Shown: positions 21,885 through 33,101, counted from the first letter of the stretch. The stretch is DNA of 64,000 nucleotides from Linum tenue (GCA_946122785.1 CAMGYJ010000009.1:8896937-8960936); one strand, 5' to 3'. A program made the numbers and translations. Notes: generated by a model not told the origin, from the sequence alone.

Positions 21885-21900
21885 CTTAAGTGTGGGGGGT
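21885..21900 (+). promoter_or_regulatory. Internal polypurine-tract-like motif 2
   Basis: CTTAAGTGTGGGGGGT, preceded by ATTGAGGGCAATGTCGTG. It is conserved in the non-autonomous copies at 49749-49764, 54279-54294 and 59829-59844 (minus strand). Confidence 0.55.
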
Positions 21901-22568
21901 GCTTTGTATCGGTTGGAATATATATTTGGGTGCTTGGAGCCTAGTCCGCTGTCCGAATCTTACGATTTGAGGGCTCCAAGTACTGTTGTTTGATCATATT
22001 GGCACTATGTTTTGATGGATGAATTGATTGGTTTTCGGATTAATGCATGACAACTTGTTTGCGACTAGGACAACCTATGATGAGGACTGAGATGTGCAGT
22101 AGAACGATGTAGGGGTTCAGTTTTTCAACTGTTTGCTTGCCAACTGTGACTTGATCTGATCACTTGTTCTTGACAGTCGTTTATGCATCTAGTTCAGGGT
22201 ATCAGAATGTGAGATAGAGCATATAGGTAGCCATGTGAGATTTGAGCCTGCTCGTTTCTTTCTTGTGCGATAGATCCCTCTTCCATGATGTGTAGCATTC
22301 ACGTTGTCACTAGCTAAGATGATGGGGGCATAGGATTAGCCCACGCCCAAAACTGACTGTCCTGATGTGTCATATCCCCTAGTCAGCCCCTTTGAGCCGT
22401 GTGTTATCCTTTCTTTTGGTCTATAACGAAAAAAAATCACCCTTGTTGCATCTTTTAGAAGGTTCCACAGAGTGGTTTTTACATATTCTCTGCTGTTTCT
22501 GCTAAAGTTGATGTGAGTGTTGGAGGTAGTGCTTAAAAGTTGGGCAGATGTTTGAAAAATGTGCAGAA

Positions 22569-22648
22569 GTGGTGGCTCTCTTGAGAAATGAAAAGAAAAA
22601 TGAAAGTAAAACAAAGAAAAAAAATTTAAAGCAAAAGAGAGCCACTAC
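22569..22648 (+). promoter_or_regulatory. 3' UTR hairpin with a purine loop
   Basis: Arms GTGGTGGCTCTCTT and AAGAGAGCCACTAC pair over 14 bases with one G-U wobble. The loop of about 52 bases is almost all purine (A and G). The same structure is present at 48994-49070, 53524-53600 and, with an 11-base stem, 59085-59160. Confidence 0.7.
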
Positions 22649-23406
22649 CAAAAATCTGAATGACGCCCATTAAGTAGTGTTTCTTAGCAGTCTAGCTTGG
22701 GAATGCTGATGTTTATACCTCCTTCGCTCTTGTGCTCTTGAGATATTGAGTAATGCAGAATAGCAGAAAGAAAATACCGGTTTGTTTGACTGTGATTGTG
22801 TGTTTGGAAATGTGGAACCTTGTGCTATGAATACTTCCACCACTTAAAAGGCCTTTTCCCCATGTCCAAGACCCTAGCCAGTCATTTGAACCTGTGTCTA
22901 AGACCTCCTGATTAATTAGTGGTGACACCCCATATGTGAACTCTAGCATTTAGAGGCTGCCATCATGGTGAAGAGATGATAGGGATTGAGAGAAATAGCA
23001 TGCGCATTTTTCGCATTAAATTGTCCTGACCCCAATGGTCGAGAGTGAGTGATTCATTTTCATATTCTTTATACTCTTGTACCCCGGTGAGGACCTAGAT
23101 TGCTTGGTCTCTGTTCTGATGTCTTGAGTTGGATGCATGAGTTGACTGTTTTGAGTGAGTGGTTAAGTCAAGTCTAGGTTGGCTGGTGAACAGAAGGGAG
23201 ACTCTTCCTTTACTCGATTTTGCTGCACTCGAATGTCCTTTGTGGTGGTTGTCCAGGTTGCTATTGAGGTTGTTCATGTGTTGATGTTTGAAAACCAGTA
23301 CGATTCAAGTGTTCTGTGCCTTTATGACTTGTCCTCAATGTTGGTTGATTGAAATATGTAAGCTTACCTGGTGTCTGACTTGGTTTGCTTGGGGACAAGC
23401 AAACGG

Positions 23407-23423
23407 TTAAGTGTGGGGGAGTT
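23407..23423 (+). other. 3' polypurine tract
   Basis: TTAAGTGTGGGGGAGTT directly precedes the 3' LTR (TGATAG). It is the expected primer of plus-strand cDNA. Confidence 0.88.
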
Positions 23424-24844
23424 TGATAGACCGTTATTTACACATGTTTTTACCCTCGTTCTTACACCGTTTGAGGTGTTGATTCTCGTGTTTTAGGCCG
23501 ATTTCACGCTAGGTTGTGCTTGTTTGTGATATTTCAGGTCCTAGTACGTGAATGAAGGCTTGGAAGCGAGTCTGGGGTCGATTGGACGAAGATCGGACGA
23601 ATGGCGAGGTTTCAAGGAAGCTGCACGGCCAGGCCAGGGGAATCACACGGCCGTGCGAAGGCCAAGCCAGGCCGTGTGGGATTATGCGAGAGCACGCACG
23701 GGCAACCCATGAAAATCACACGGCCGTGCAAAGTGCAACCCTGGCCGTGTGGTTTTTGCCGAGGCCGAGCACGGGCTGGATGGAAACCCTACACGGCCGT
23801 GCACCCTGGCCGTGTGACAAGCCTGAGGATCGAACTTAATGAAACGTTGCGTTTTGAACTGCACGGCCAAGTGGGTGAGTCGCGCGGCCGTGCACCCTGG
23901 CCGTGCGAGTCGGGAAATCCTTGTTTTAGAGCCTATTCCGAGCCAAAAGGAGAAGAATCGAGTTTTCAGAGCAAAAACAGAGCCCTAGAGAGAGAAAGTG
24001 CGAAGAACACATCCTAGAAGCTATCTCGGAGCTGGGTTTCGTCGAATCGAGCTTGGAGATCGTCATAGGAGTGGAAATCATCATCCCGGAGCAGATTTTC
24101 CTCATCGTTATGAGTATGACTACTCCGATTACTGTTTTCTCTTCTCTCTCTATGGAGTAGAACCCTTCTCTCACTTGGGTATGAAGAACCCTAGTTCCTG
24201 GTGTTAGGGATTTGATTGTAATGACTTGGGATGATATTACTGTTTGATTTTAATAGAATGATGCATGTTTATTGAATTGATTTGAGTCTGATCAGCTTTT
24301 CTCGATTTCTGCTGCAACCTGAGATAGATAGAATCTGATTAGGTTGTTAGGGCCTCTTCATTCGATAGTAGGAAATTGGCTATACGAGAGTTAGCCAGTT
24401 TACTGCTTTGTACTGGAATTCAATTCCAGTAGTGGAGTTCTGTGTTCATAGCCTCAGCTTTCTATCCCGGTGAAGACTAGTCGTCTGCCGGGTAGCTAGA
24501 CTGAGAGGGCTTGGTCAGCTTAAGAGATTCCAAGCTACTGTCGGAGCTTCCGCAGTCTAATCAACAGTAAATCAACCCAGGGGAATTACAATTGAACCTA
24601 ACTAAGGGGCTAGGGGGACTCAATCCCGAGTGACTCTTTCCTGACTTTGAAAACCGAACAATTTACTGCTTTCTTACTGCTTTAGCTTTAACAACAATCA
24701 CTCGAATTAGTTTGCTAGATAATAGAGAATCACGGAGTAAGCAGTAGATCTAGACCCCGGGTTGATAATATAACTTGCCTGTTACTGCATTCCCGGACTG
24801 CGATTACACTTGGTCGCAGTTTGGTGTTGTGTTTTGGCGTGTCA
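23424..24844 (+). repeat. 3' LTR of the Athila element
   Basis: 1421 bp, about 99.5 percent identical by eye to the 5' LTR. It carries the palindrome array at about 23622-23908. It ends GTGTCA, then ATGGT. Confidence 0.95.
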
Positions 24845-25122
24845 ATGGTAGACTGCGATTCCATCTTTCGACGATGACCGGGTGCTTTATCAATTAAATT
24901 GAGGGAAATAATTGGCTTTACAATGACTGAGGGCTTTATCAATTATTAAGGGAAAGAATTGCCTTTAATTAACTAGGACCAATTATCAATTATTGGCAGC
25001 GGCGACGGGAGCATAATCCGCTCTTGGGATGACCGGCAACATACTTCAATTCACGTAGGTTAGAGATTGGGGTTGAGGGCAAATTTGTTTATTTAAAAAT
25101 TTAGGGCTATAAAATTTAAAAT
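24845..25122. other. Unassigned stretch right of the Athila element
   Basis: AT-rich, with two imperfect copies of a GGGCTTTATCAATTA/GGTGCTTTATCAATTAA phrase (about 24880 and 24930). I see no gene. It may be intron or upstream sequence of the plant mobile domain fragment that follows. Confidence 0.4.
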
Positions 25123-25620
25123 TATAGGGCGACGAAAAGCAATGCCCTTAATTTGTTGGCACATCATTGAGTGGCATCTACCGGATATATCATTGATGCG
25201 GTTTCCTTTGGAGCAGCCAATTCTAGAAATCCCGCATCTAGGGTTTGGAGAACTCAATGGGATGGACTTACGCATCAAAACAAGGGATTGGTGTTGGAAG
25301 CACCAATACTAGTTGAATATATGAAAGAACATATGTGTGTGGGTGGTTCATATTAACCCTAAGACCACGTCGATGGGGTACCATGATGAGTACATGAAGT
25401 GGTACCGGAAGTTCACGTTGAGATGGGTTTCCAAACAAGGTGTCGTGATGGGTTCTCTAGTAAGTGAACTCTTAGTATCATAGTTAGTTTTCACATTAAA
25501 ATAAATTGTTTCCTCTAACTTATTCAATGTGTTTATTGTAGGTCAATGGTTTGGAAATTGCAAGTCACACCGTGGAGAGTGCACCAACCATGGTTGCTCC
25601 CAAAACCTCTTTTTTTAGGA
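25123..25620 (+). pseudogene. Plant mobile domain (MAIN-like) protein fragment
   Basis: The frame from 25123 reads PLICWHIIEWHLPDISLMRF, then DLRIKTRDWCWKHQY and a stop. A second frame reads HDEYMKWYRKFTLRWVS (25388-25440). These are the conserved ICFHIVEWH-PDRV, DW and Y-WY-TRRW blocks of the plant mobile domain, found in MAIN-like proteins and in some transposons. A GT-AG intron of 82 bases (25460-25541) seems to follow, with an exon continuing VNGLEIASHTVES. Two stops and one frameshift make it a pseudogene. Upstream exons are not found. Confidence 0.65.
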
Positions 25621-26160
25621 CGCTCTTCAAGAACATCTCGAGTTGCGAATGAGAGCAGCGGAGGGAGGTCATAGCATACTTTCCCCAACCTGCCCCTCAT
25701 ACCATGAAGGTGACATCCAACCTCCTCCCCCCCCCCATTTGAGCCTCCACGAAAGAGAAAACATCGAGCTGAGCCTCCTCTTGTTGTGATGCACCCGATT
25801 GAGCAATATCACATTCCTGACCCAGTGGAGGTCCAGTTCCCCAATCCAACTAACCCAACTGGAGCATCGCCTAGGAGGGGTCCTTATAAAAAATGTGGTA
25901 TGTACCCCTTGTTTACACCCAAATTGGTGTTATTTACCTTTCATATATAGATTTGTTTCGTGTTAATTCATGTGCATAATCAGAACAATATCGTTGATTG
26001 CATCCCTATTTCATTCCTATTTGATTTTTTCGTTATTTTAGGGTGCTTTAGACGATACATCCTATTTGATTTCATTCCTATTTGCATCGCTTGGGCCAAT
26101 TGTTCCCGCTCCGGATGGTCCAAGAGCGCGAAGAAGGAGGGATGTGTCGGCAACCATCTC
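25621..26160. other. Non-coding stretch
   Basis: A C run at 25727-25735 and an AT-rich part with repeated CCTATTT(G)ATTT words (26000-26080). No gene is seen. It joins the start of a LINE. Confidence 0.4.
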
Positions 26161-26166
26161 CACCCA

Positions 26167-27184
26167 ATGATTTGTTCATTGATCGCTTGGAATGTGCGTG
26201 GCTTAGGCTGCGATGAAAAGCGGGCAAGCATTGAGAGAATCTTACGTCGGTCTAACTGAAACAAAGTGGAAATTTTGCAATCAGCGCTTGGTAACTGAAG
26301 TGAGGGGGCACAGGGATTATGGCTAGGTGGCCAAAAATGCAAGCGACAGCAGGGGATGAGTTGTTATCTTCTGGGATAAATCCAAGTTTGAGAGTATGTC
26401 GGAGTGGGAAGGGGAGTTCTGTCTTATGGTTCAATTAATGGATTTGGTGTCAAAACTTGTTTTTTCTGTGGTAATCGTTTACGGTCCTCAGGGGAGAAAG
26501 GAGAAAGAGTCTTTTCTTGTGGAGCTTTCGGAGCTGTGCAGAAGAACCTACACTCCATTATGCATTGCTGGCGACTTTAATTTAGTTAGGTCTCATGAGG
26601 ATTACAAAGGAGCGCCGCGTGGGTGTGAGTTGATGTTTGAGTTCAATTTATTTATTACAGGAGCTGCTCTTATCGATCTTCCCTTGTCGGGCTCTTTATT
26701 CACCTGGAGTAGTCATAGAGATAATTCATCCTTGTCAAGAATTGATAGATGTCTGATTTGTAATAAGTTTGATGCTAAGTTTGTGAACTGCATGCTGGTT
26801 GCGTTAGAGATAATTGAATCTGATCATAATCCGATTCAGTTAATCTGGGGCTGGGAGGAGAGAATTCATCGACCCTGGGAATTCGAGAATATGTGGCTAG
26901 AAGTGGATTCTTTCTATGATAAGATGGAGACTTGGTGGAGTGAACAACCGAGGGGAATGGGTGATCTTTTCCTTTTCGGGAGAAAGCTTGGTCGGATTAA
27001 ATAACTTATTAAGGGTTGGAACAAAGAAGAATTTGGAAGGGTTGAGATAAAAATCACTGAGATTCTGGAAAGTATTGGGCATATTGACAGATTGGAAGAA
27101 GAGAGTGGCATTATGGAAGTTGATAGAGTTAGACGTTATAATATGAAATATGAGCTAGAGAGACTCTTATGGCTGGAAGAAGTT
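26167..27184 (+). pseudogene. LINE copy 2 endonuclease region
   Basis: It starts MICSLIAWNVRGLGCDEKRA, the N-terminus of plant L1 apurinic-type endonucleases, which nick target DNA. A frame change near 26255 and stops near 26320 and 26356 follow. Then a 202-codon open frame (26396-27004) holds IAGDFNLVR, LFTWSSHRDNSSLSRIDR and the catalytic SDHNPI. It stops at 27002-27004, and another stop near 27187 precedes the RT. Inactive. Confidence 0.82.
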
Positions 27185-27214
27185 TCATGAAGGAAAAAAT
27201 CAAGGGAAACATGG

Positions 27215-29850
27215 TTGAAGAAGGGGGATAGCAACACCAGTTATTTTCATAAGGTTGCAAATCAAAACAGAAGGAGGAACCTGGTCAATAGGAGAAAGAT
27301 CAATGAGATAATTGTGGAAGGAAAAGAGGAATTGAAGAAGGCTTTTGTTGAGCACTTTGTCAATTCTTACAAAGAAACACGACCCTACCGTCTTTTCCCG
27401 GTCAGCAGTGGACGCTTGATTTTCACTGATGTGGAAAAGGCTTGTTTGGAGAGACCTTTCTCTGAGTCCGAGATTTGGAAGGCTGTGAAGCACTGCAAAG
27501 GCGACCAAGCTCCGGGTCCCGATGGTTTCTCCCTGGCTTTCAACAAAAAGTGTTGGAATGTGATTAAAGAGAAATTGTTCAAGGCTTTCGAAGACTTCTA
27601 TGAGAATGGGAAGTTACCAAAATGTATTTCACACTCATTTATTTGCCTCATTCCAGAGAGGGAAGCAATTGAGGAAATTCATGACTTCTGGCCGATCAGT
27701 CTTCTAGGAAGCTTTAACAAATTGATCTCCAAGATGATTATGGATAGAATCAGACCATTTGTGAGCAGAATTGTGTCGGGAAATCAGTTTGATGGGGTTC
27801 AAAGGCGTCAGATTCATGAAGCTACGCTAATTTCAAATGAATTAGTTGATAGCAGGCGAAAAAGTGGGAAACCAGGTTTGGTTTTTAAACTTGACATTGA
27901 GAAGGCCTTTGATAACGTTAATTGGAACTGTCTTTTCAATATCTTACAGAACTATGGTTTTCCTTTGAGGATGCATAAGTGGATCAAAAGTTTGGTTACC
28001 TCTCTTAGCATGTCTGTGTTGGTCAATGGGGAATTTGCAGGGTTCTTCAGCATTGGGAAAGGGCTACGGCAAGGTGATCCGACATCCCCATTCTTATCTA
28101 CTCTTGTGATGGATATTCTGTCTACTATGTTGGATACCTTGAAAGATGCGGGACTGTTATCGGGATTTAAGATGGATGGAGTAGGGTTGAGAGGTGAGTT
28201 GACACACCTTCTTTATGCCGATGATACCATCATTTCTGCGAAGCCAGTGAAGAACAAGTGCTTAATTTGTTGGGAACACTTTTGTGCTTTCAGTCTTTAA
28301 CGGGCTGAAAATCAATGTTGATAAATGTCAGATGTTTCCGGTTGGAAACGTTGAGCAGCCAGACTATCTTGCGAACCTCTTCGAATGCGGGTGGAGTTAC
28401 CTTCCAACAATTTATTTTGGAATCCCGCTGGGTGCTAGCCCCAATTCTGTGGCTGTTTGGGAACCTATTATTGTCAGACTGCAGTCACGACTGGATGTGT
28501 GGAGAGGGAGCTTCCTTTCGCTGGGGGCTTAATTACCCTGGCTCGTAGTACCCTCTCAAGTCAGCCAATCTTTATGTGTTCTGTTATGAAGGCGCCAAGG
28601 TCTGCGGTTCAGAGAATGGAAAAATGTCAAATGGATTTCATATGGTCTGGAGTTGGTGAGAATAAGAAATTTCATCTTGTGAGGTGGGAGAAGTGTAAAC
28701 TAACAAGAGAGGATCGTGGTCTCGCTATTATTGATATCTGGAGCATGAATTCTGCCTTACTCCTCAAATGGATGTGGAAGTATGTGAAAGAGCCGGATAC
28801 TTGGTGGCGGCAACTTATCGATCTCACGTTCCCTAATCAGGGGAGTCTTTGGAGGGCTGGAAAGGCTGGAATTCTTGTGGGATGCTCACTGTGGAAAAAT
28901 ATCATGAAGGAGGAGCATTTGTTTTGGAATCATGCTTATATTAATGCCGGGGGTGGTGCTTGGGTCTCATTCTGGAATGACTTTTGGCTGCCCGGTGTGA
29001 GACTTAAAGATGCCTATCCTAGAGTTGCAGCTGCTTCTTCTGCACCTGATGCGTGGGTATCTGAGTTAGTATCCTTTTTAAATGAGAGAATAAATTGGGA
29101 CATTCCTTTAAGGTTTTCGCTAAGATTGGGAGCTGAGAGTGAGAAAATTCAATTGATGCAGTTTCTTTCTTCTATTCCTACTGGTTTTATTTCTGCAGGA
29201 CCTTGTAAGGTGATTTGGCACCCTGCACCTTCCTCATCCTTTACGGTGAAATCGGCATACAAGGGCATCATCTCCTCGAAGTTTATGGGCGAGGCGGACT
29301 TTCCACATAAGATGGTGTGGATTCCACAAGTTCCATCCAAAATTACTTCCTTCCTTTGGCTTGTGATGCATCGACGGATTCTCACTCAGGAAAATCTTAA
29401 TAAAAAAAGGTTGGAATATGGTTAGTAGATGTGCTGTATGCGAGAAGGCAGAAGAGAGTGTGGACCATCTTTTTTGCATATGTTAGTTCAGGTGCAGCAT
29501 TTGGCATCTCTTACAAGTTCTCACCGATGCAATGGGGCCGCACTCAATTGAGATTGATGCTGTGATCAAGGGTTGGGCGTGCGGTGCTCATACAACTTGG
29601 AAAGAGTGGTTCCGAAATCGTCTTCTTCATGCGTTTACATGGGAAGTTTGGAAAGAAAGAAATGCAAGAATGTTTCAAGACGAAGTAAAGTCGTGGCGGG
29701 TTGTTCTACACAAGGTTGGTCGGACACTTCTGAACTGGAGTTCGGCTCATGGATAGATCAGCAAGCAAAATGGATTGTTGTGGCTCGAGTTGCTCCATGT
29801 TTATTGCCCTTTGAGCGGTTCTCAGCAGTAGTTAGGTTTGGCTGCATTCT
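27215..29850 (+). pseudogene. LINE copy 2 reverse transcriptase and 3' domains
   Basis: A 361-codon open frame (27215-28300) holds WKAVKHCKGDQAPGPDGFS, FWPISLLGSFNKLISK, VFKLDIEKAFDNVNW, GKGLRQGDPTSPFL and the catalytic LLYADDTIIS. A frame change near 28290 leads through short frames into 28457-29425, which carries the thumb and connection region and the zf-RVT start (FTVKSAYKGI and VWIPQVPSKITSFLWLVMHR). A further frame continues to about 29850 (WKEWFRNRLLHAFTWEVWKE). No RNase H is visible. The RT core itself is intact, but the gene is broken by at least three frame changes. Confidence 0.86.
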
Positions 29851-30620
29851 CGGTATTTAGTGTGGTTTTGTTTGCTGCCCCTTCTCCGTTTTGCAGCTTT
29901 GTTTTGTTTTGCTTTGCCTGTTTTGTTTTTAGCCTCTCCTTTCCTTCCATTTCTGGATCATGTCTTGCAATCCTAGGTTGTGGTTGGGATTCTCTGTACT
30001 TTGTTTATTCCCTTTCTTTTAGTTAATAAATCTTCACCCTTATAAAAAAAACTATTTAAGACGAAAAATACACTTTCAAGCACAATATTTTTAATGATTA
30101 AAACACCTTTTCCCCTGTAGCGTTCACAAAAGAATCCAAATGGCGGCTTCACTTACTGTTCTTCCTGCCATTATATGTCGGTTTCAATTACAATTATTGG
30201 AGTTGTGTCAGAGGTTTCATATTAAAAAAATTGGTACCAACAGAACATCGATTTTTAGAAAAAATCTTGGATCGCCCTAGTTTACTTCGTCCTTAATTAC
30301 CACCATGATATAATCTTATATACTATCAAACTTTACCACCTTAGTATACAAAGGCAATATATGCATCAATTTTTCGTTTTAAAGTGGGTGTCAATTTTAC
30401 AAGTATGATTAATCTGATTTTTCGTGAAATAAAATTGTCAGTTCTGAATTGAAAGAAAAGAGATACAGTTCGTTAAATCTACTAGAGAAAAAATAATATG
30501 TATTATTGGTTACTCATCGAATACGTACCCATCATTTGACACAACTCAATTGCTTAGAATAGGAGTTCGAGTCAGTGAGCAAGAATTGGTCCGGTTCATC
30601 ACTTTATATGTACGTATAAT

Positions 30621-31802
30621 GGGTAAAATACCTCGGGTACCACTTAAGTTTGAGAATTGGGGTAGAAATACCACTTAAATTTGAATAGGACGCCGGGTAC
30701 CATTAAAGTCGCCAAAATATGCATCCGTTTAGTTTTTCATCCAACCCAAACTTTTAATTACTTTTTGGTACCCAAAACTTTTAAAAACATACAAAACTAT
30801 ATTTTAACAAGTTTTTATCTAATATAAAAATTAGAAAACCTTCTAAACGCAGTATTACTAGAATGGCTAATCAAAAATTTTCAATAAAATAGATAAATTA
30901 GTAAAAAATATAAACGAATATCAAGAAGAAGAATAAATATACTAGAAGATAATGATAAGTATTTAAAATCAATATTAGAAGATCTAATTAAACTTCTAAT
31001 TCAATGAGAAGCACCAGTAAAAACAATTAAAATAGAACCTAATCGATCATCAATACAACAAGACCAAAGAAGGGTAAATGGACACAATTAGAAAAATTAT
31101 ACATATTCTAGTAATTGAAAAAAATTTAGAATGAAAAGAGACGGAAAGTAACCAAAATGGAACATCTACAATATAAAATTAGAGAATTAAAAGAAGATTT
31201 AACATGGAAAATTAGACAACATCAACATCAGATGTAAGAGAACTAAATATAAATTTCTCCAATTATTTATATCGAGATAGAATTTATAGGATATATTTGC
31301 TTCAGGAAATTATTTAATTATTAGAACACATAATAATAATTGATTCTAAATTTTTTATTCAAAAATTGGTTTGGTATAAGAGTTTTCAAAAGATGATTCC
31401 AACTAAACAAAATTCATAGTATATATTTGCTTAAACGGATAATTCAATTATTAGAAAACATATTAAAAATTAAAAATACTTATAATAATAATTGATTCTA
31501 AATTTTCTATTCAAAAGTAAGTTTAGTATCAAGTTTTCAAAAGAGGATTCCCACTAAACAATAAAAAATGATGTTTTCATAAATTTAAAATAAAAAAAGT
31601 AAAAGGACCAATTATGAAATTTAAAAAACAAAATATTCCTAAAATATTCTGTCAACTTTAACTGAATGCACTTGACAGCAAATTTACGTGGTACCGGGTG
31701 TACATATAATAGAGTTCAATGATATACGATGTCCTATTCTTAGTTAAGTGGTATATTTCCACCAGTTCTCGTACTTTAATAGTACCCGAGATATTTTACT
31801 CT
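30621..31802. mobile_element. Non-autonomous DNA transposon with long terminal inverted repeats
   Basis: The left end GGGTAAAATACCTCGGGTAC (30621) is repeated inverted at the right end (GTACCCGAGATATTTTACTC, ending 31802). The inverted similarity extends about 85 bases, including the phrase for ACCACTTAA and GAATAGGAC. The interior is AT-rich (about 1.0 kb) and has no ORF of note. The long imperfect repeats suggest a MULE-like or foldback element. The target duplication is unclear; TACGT occurs near both ends but not flush. Confidence 0.6.
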
Positions 31803-31876
31803 ACGTGTCTCATACTAGATTACTAATACTAGTCATCCGAGAGCGCATGGATTGGTTGGTGGGTGTGTGTGTGGGC

Positions 31877-31899
31877 GGGGGGGGGGGGGGGGGGGGGGG
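31877..31899 (+). repeat. Run of 23 G
   Basis: An uninterrupted G run in copy 1. The matching place in copy 2 (33024-33030) has only a short G run. The length may be polymorphic or mis-sequenced. Confidence 0.9.
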
Positions 31900-32225
31900 A
31901 TTTAACAGTACCGACCACAAAAGGTTAAGCGTGCATTTTTGAACCATCGTTTCCCCCCTAAAACATAAATTAAAACACGCATGCTTAATTTTGATACGAT
32001 AAATCCAAGTAAATAACAAAGATACAAAGTTATATCAACCCAACTTGCACCATAACTTCATAAATGTTAACATAATGTCATACAGAGACACAATTGTTTC
32101 TACTCTATGCATGAGTGGGTTTTATGAATGAAGGACGAGATGATATTTGCAAAACTAAAGTTGAGACTTGGGTCTCGTTGAAGAGATGGGAGAGTAGTCG
32201 AGTGAGCTTCTAACGTGAATTGGGA

Positions 32226-32427
32226 AGTGGGCTGGGTCCACGGTTTGGCCCGGTAAACTGCGGTCTAAACCAGATCAGACCATACCAAGAAATTAATACA
32301 TCCTACAATATAGACCATGGCCCAGACCAGACCATTCTTAACGGTCTACGGTCTAGACCAAACTGTGCGGTCCAGTTTGGTTTGCGGTTTTTCAAATGGT
32401 CTGATCAATTTTCTCAGCCCTAAAATA
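32226..32427. mobile_element. Possible hAT-like MITE
   Basis: The right end TTTCTCAGCCCTA and internal repeats of GGTCTA/TAGACC and GACCAGACCA resemble plant hAT MITEs. The left end GGGCTGGGTCC is only partly inverted to it, and no target duplication is seen. Confidence 0.35.
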
Positions 32428-32585
32428 TTAGATTAGTCATGAGTGTCACATGATTAATAGGTACAAAAAATCATGAGAAACTATACCATGATTAGTTATA
32501 ACTAACTAGTCACATATTACTCGTGACCTCTACAATTAGACACAAATGTAAATATTACGGTAATTTAATTTTCTCTTAACTAAAA

Positions 32586-33060
32586 CTATTTCAAACGAAA
32601 AACACACTTTCAAGCACAATATTTTTCATGATTAAAGCACCTTTTCCCTGTAGTGTTCACAAAAGAATCCAAATGGCGGCTTCACTTACTGTTCTTCCTG
32701 TCATTATATGTGGCTTCACTTACGAAAAACACATTTTTTTACAATAAGAAACGTAGAAGTACCAATTATGAAATTTAGAAAACAAAATATTCCAAGAATA
32801 TTCTTTCAACTTTAACGGAATGCACTTTATGGTAAACTTAAGTAGTACCGGGTGCATATATAATAGAGTTCAGTAGTACGCGATGCCCTATTCTTAATTA
32901 AGTAATATAGCTCTACCAATTCTCATACTTTAATAGTACTCGTGGTATTTTACTCTACCTATAGTCTTATACTAAATTACTAATAATACTAGTCATCCGA
33001 GAGCGCATGGATTGGGTGTGGGTGGGGGGAGATTTAACAGTACCGACCACAAAAGGTTTA
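32586..33060 (+). repeat. Local duplication, copy 2
   Basis: A shorter copy of 30052-31935 with the middle 1.4 kb missing. It retains the right inverted repeat of the DNA transposon but not the left. It ends 130 bases before the F-box start codon, so it forms the upstream region of that gene. Confidence 0.85.
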
Positions 33061-33101
33061 GGGTTAGAATTAGAAGTTAAAAATCAGTCGCAGCTTTGGT
33101 A

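Larger units (their letters stand above)
21558..23406 (+). other. 3' untranslated region of the Athila element
   Basis: No coding signal. From about 21790 to 23423 it is shared, in opposite orientation, with the non-autonomous elements at 46-64 kb, which keep it although they lack pol. It includes a second polypurine-tract-like motif (21885-21900) and a hairpin (22569-22648). Such conservation in non-autonomous copies suggests signals needed in cis. Confidence 0.7.
11691..24844 (+). mobile_element. Young Athila-lineage Ty3/gypsy retrotransposon, full length
   Basis: A 13.15-kb element with two near-identical LTRs (11691-13112 and 23424-24844) that begin TGATAGACC and end GTGTCA. It has a primer-binding site matching tRNA-Asp, gag and pol in one frame (13256-18802), a third ORF (20160-21557) and a 3' polypurine tract. 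The tRNA-Asp site, the FMDD reverse transcriptase and a third ORF between pol and the 3' LTR point to Athila. By eye I count about eight differences between the LTRs, about 0.5 percent, so it inserted recently. The flanking five bases are TTGGA on the left and ATGGT on the right, so there is no clear target duplication. Coding capacity is broken only by three TAG codons and by the loss of the last Cys in the Gag zinc knuckle. Confidence 0.92.
26161..30051 (+). mobile_element. L1-type LINE, copy 2
   Basis: Plus-strand LINE with endonuclease, reverse transcriptase, zinc-binding RT region and a 3' end with a short A-run (CTTATAAAAAAAA at 30040-30051). ORF1 is absent, so it is 5' truncated or starts close to the endonuclease. 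No target duplication was found by eye. It sits directly against the first copy of a local duplication (30052). Confidence 0.85.
30052..31935 (+). repeat. Local duplication, copy 1
   Basis: Its two ends match the block at 32586-33060. 30052-30186 matches 32586-32718 (shared CACTTTCAAGCACAATATTT and ATCCAAATGGCGGCTTCACT). 31613-31925 matches 32757-33055 (shared CATCCGAGAGCGCATGGATT and TTTAACAGTACCGACCACAA). The middle, 30187-31612, is present only in this copy. No gene is seen inside. Confidence 0.85.

Noticed and set aside
26100..30060. Target duplication for LINE copy 2
   Set aside because: No matching direct repeat flanking 26161 and 30051 could be found by eye.
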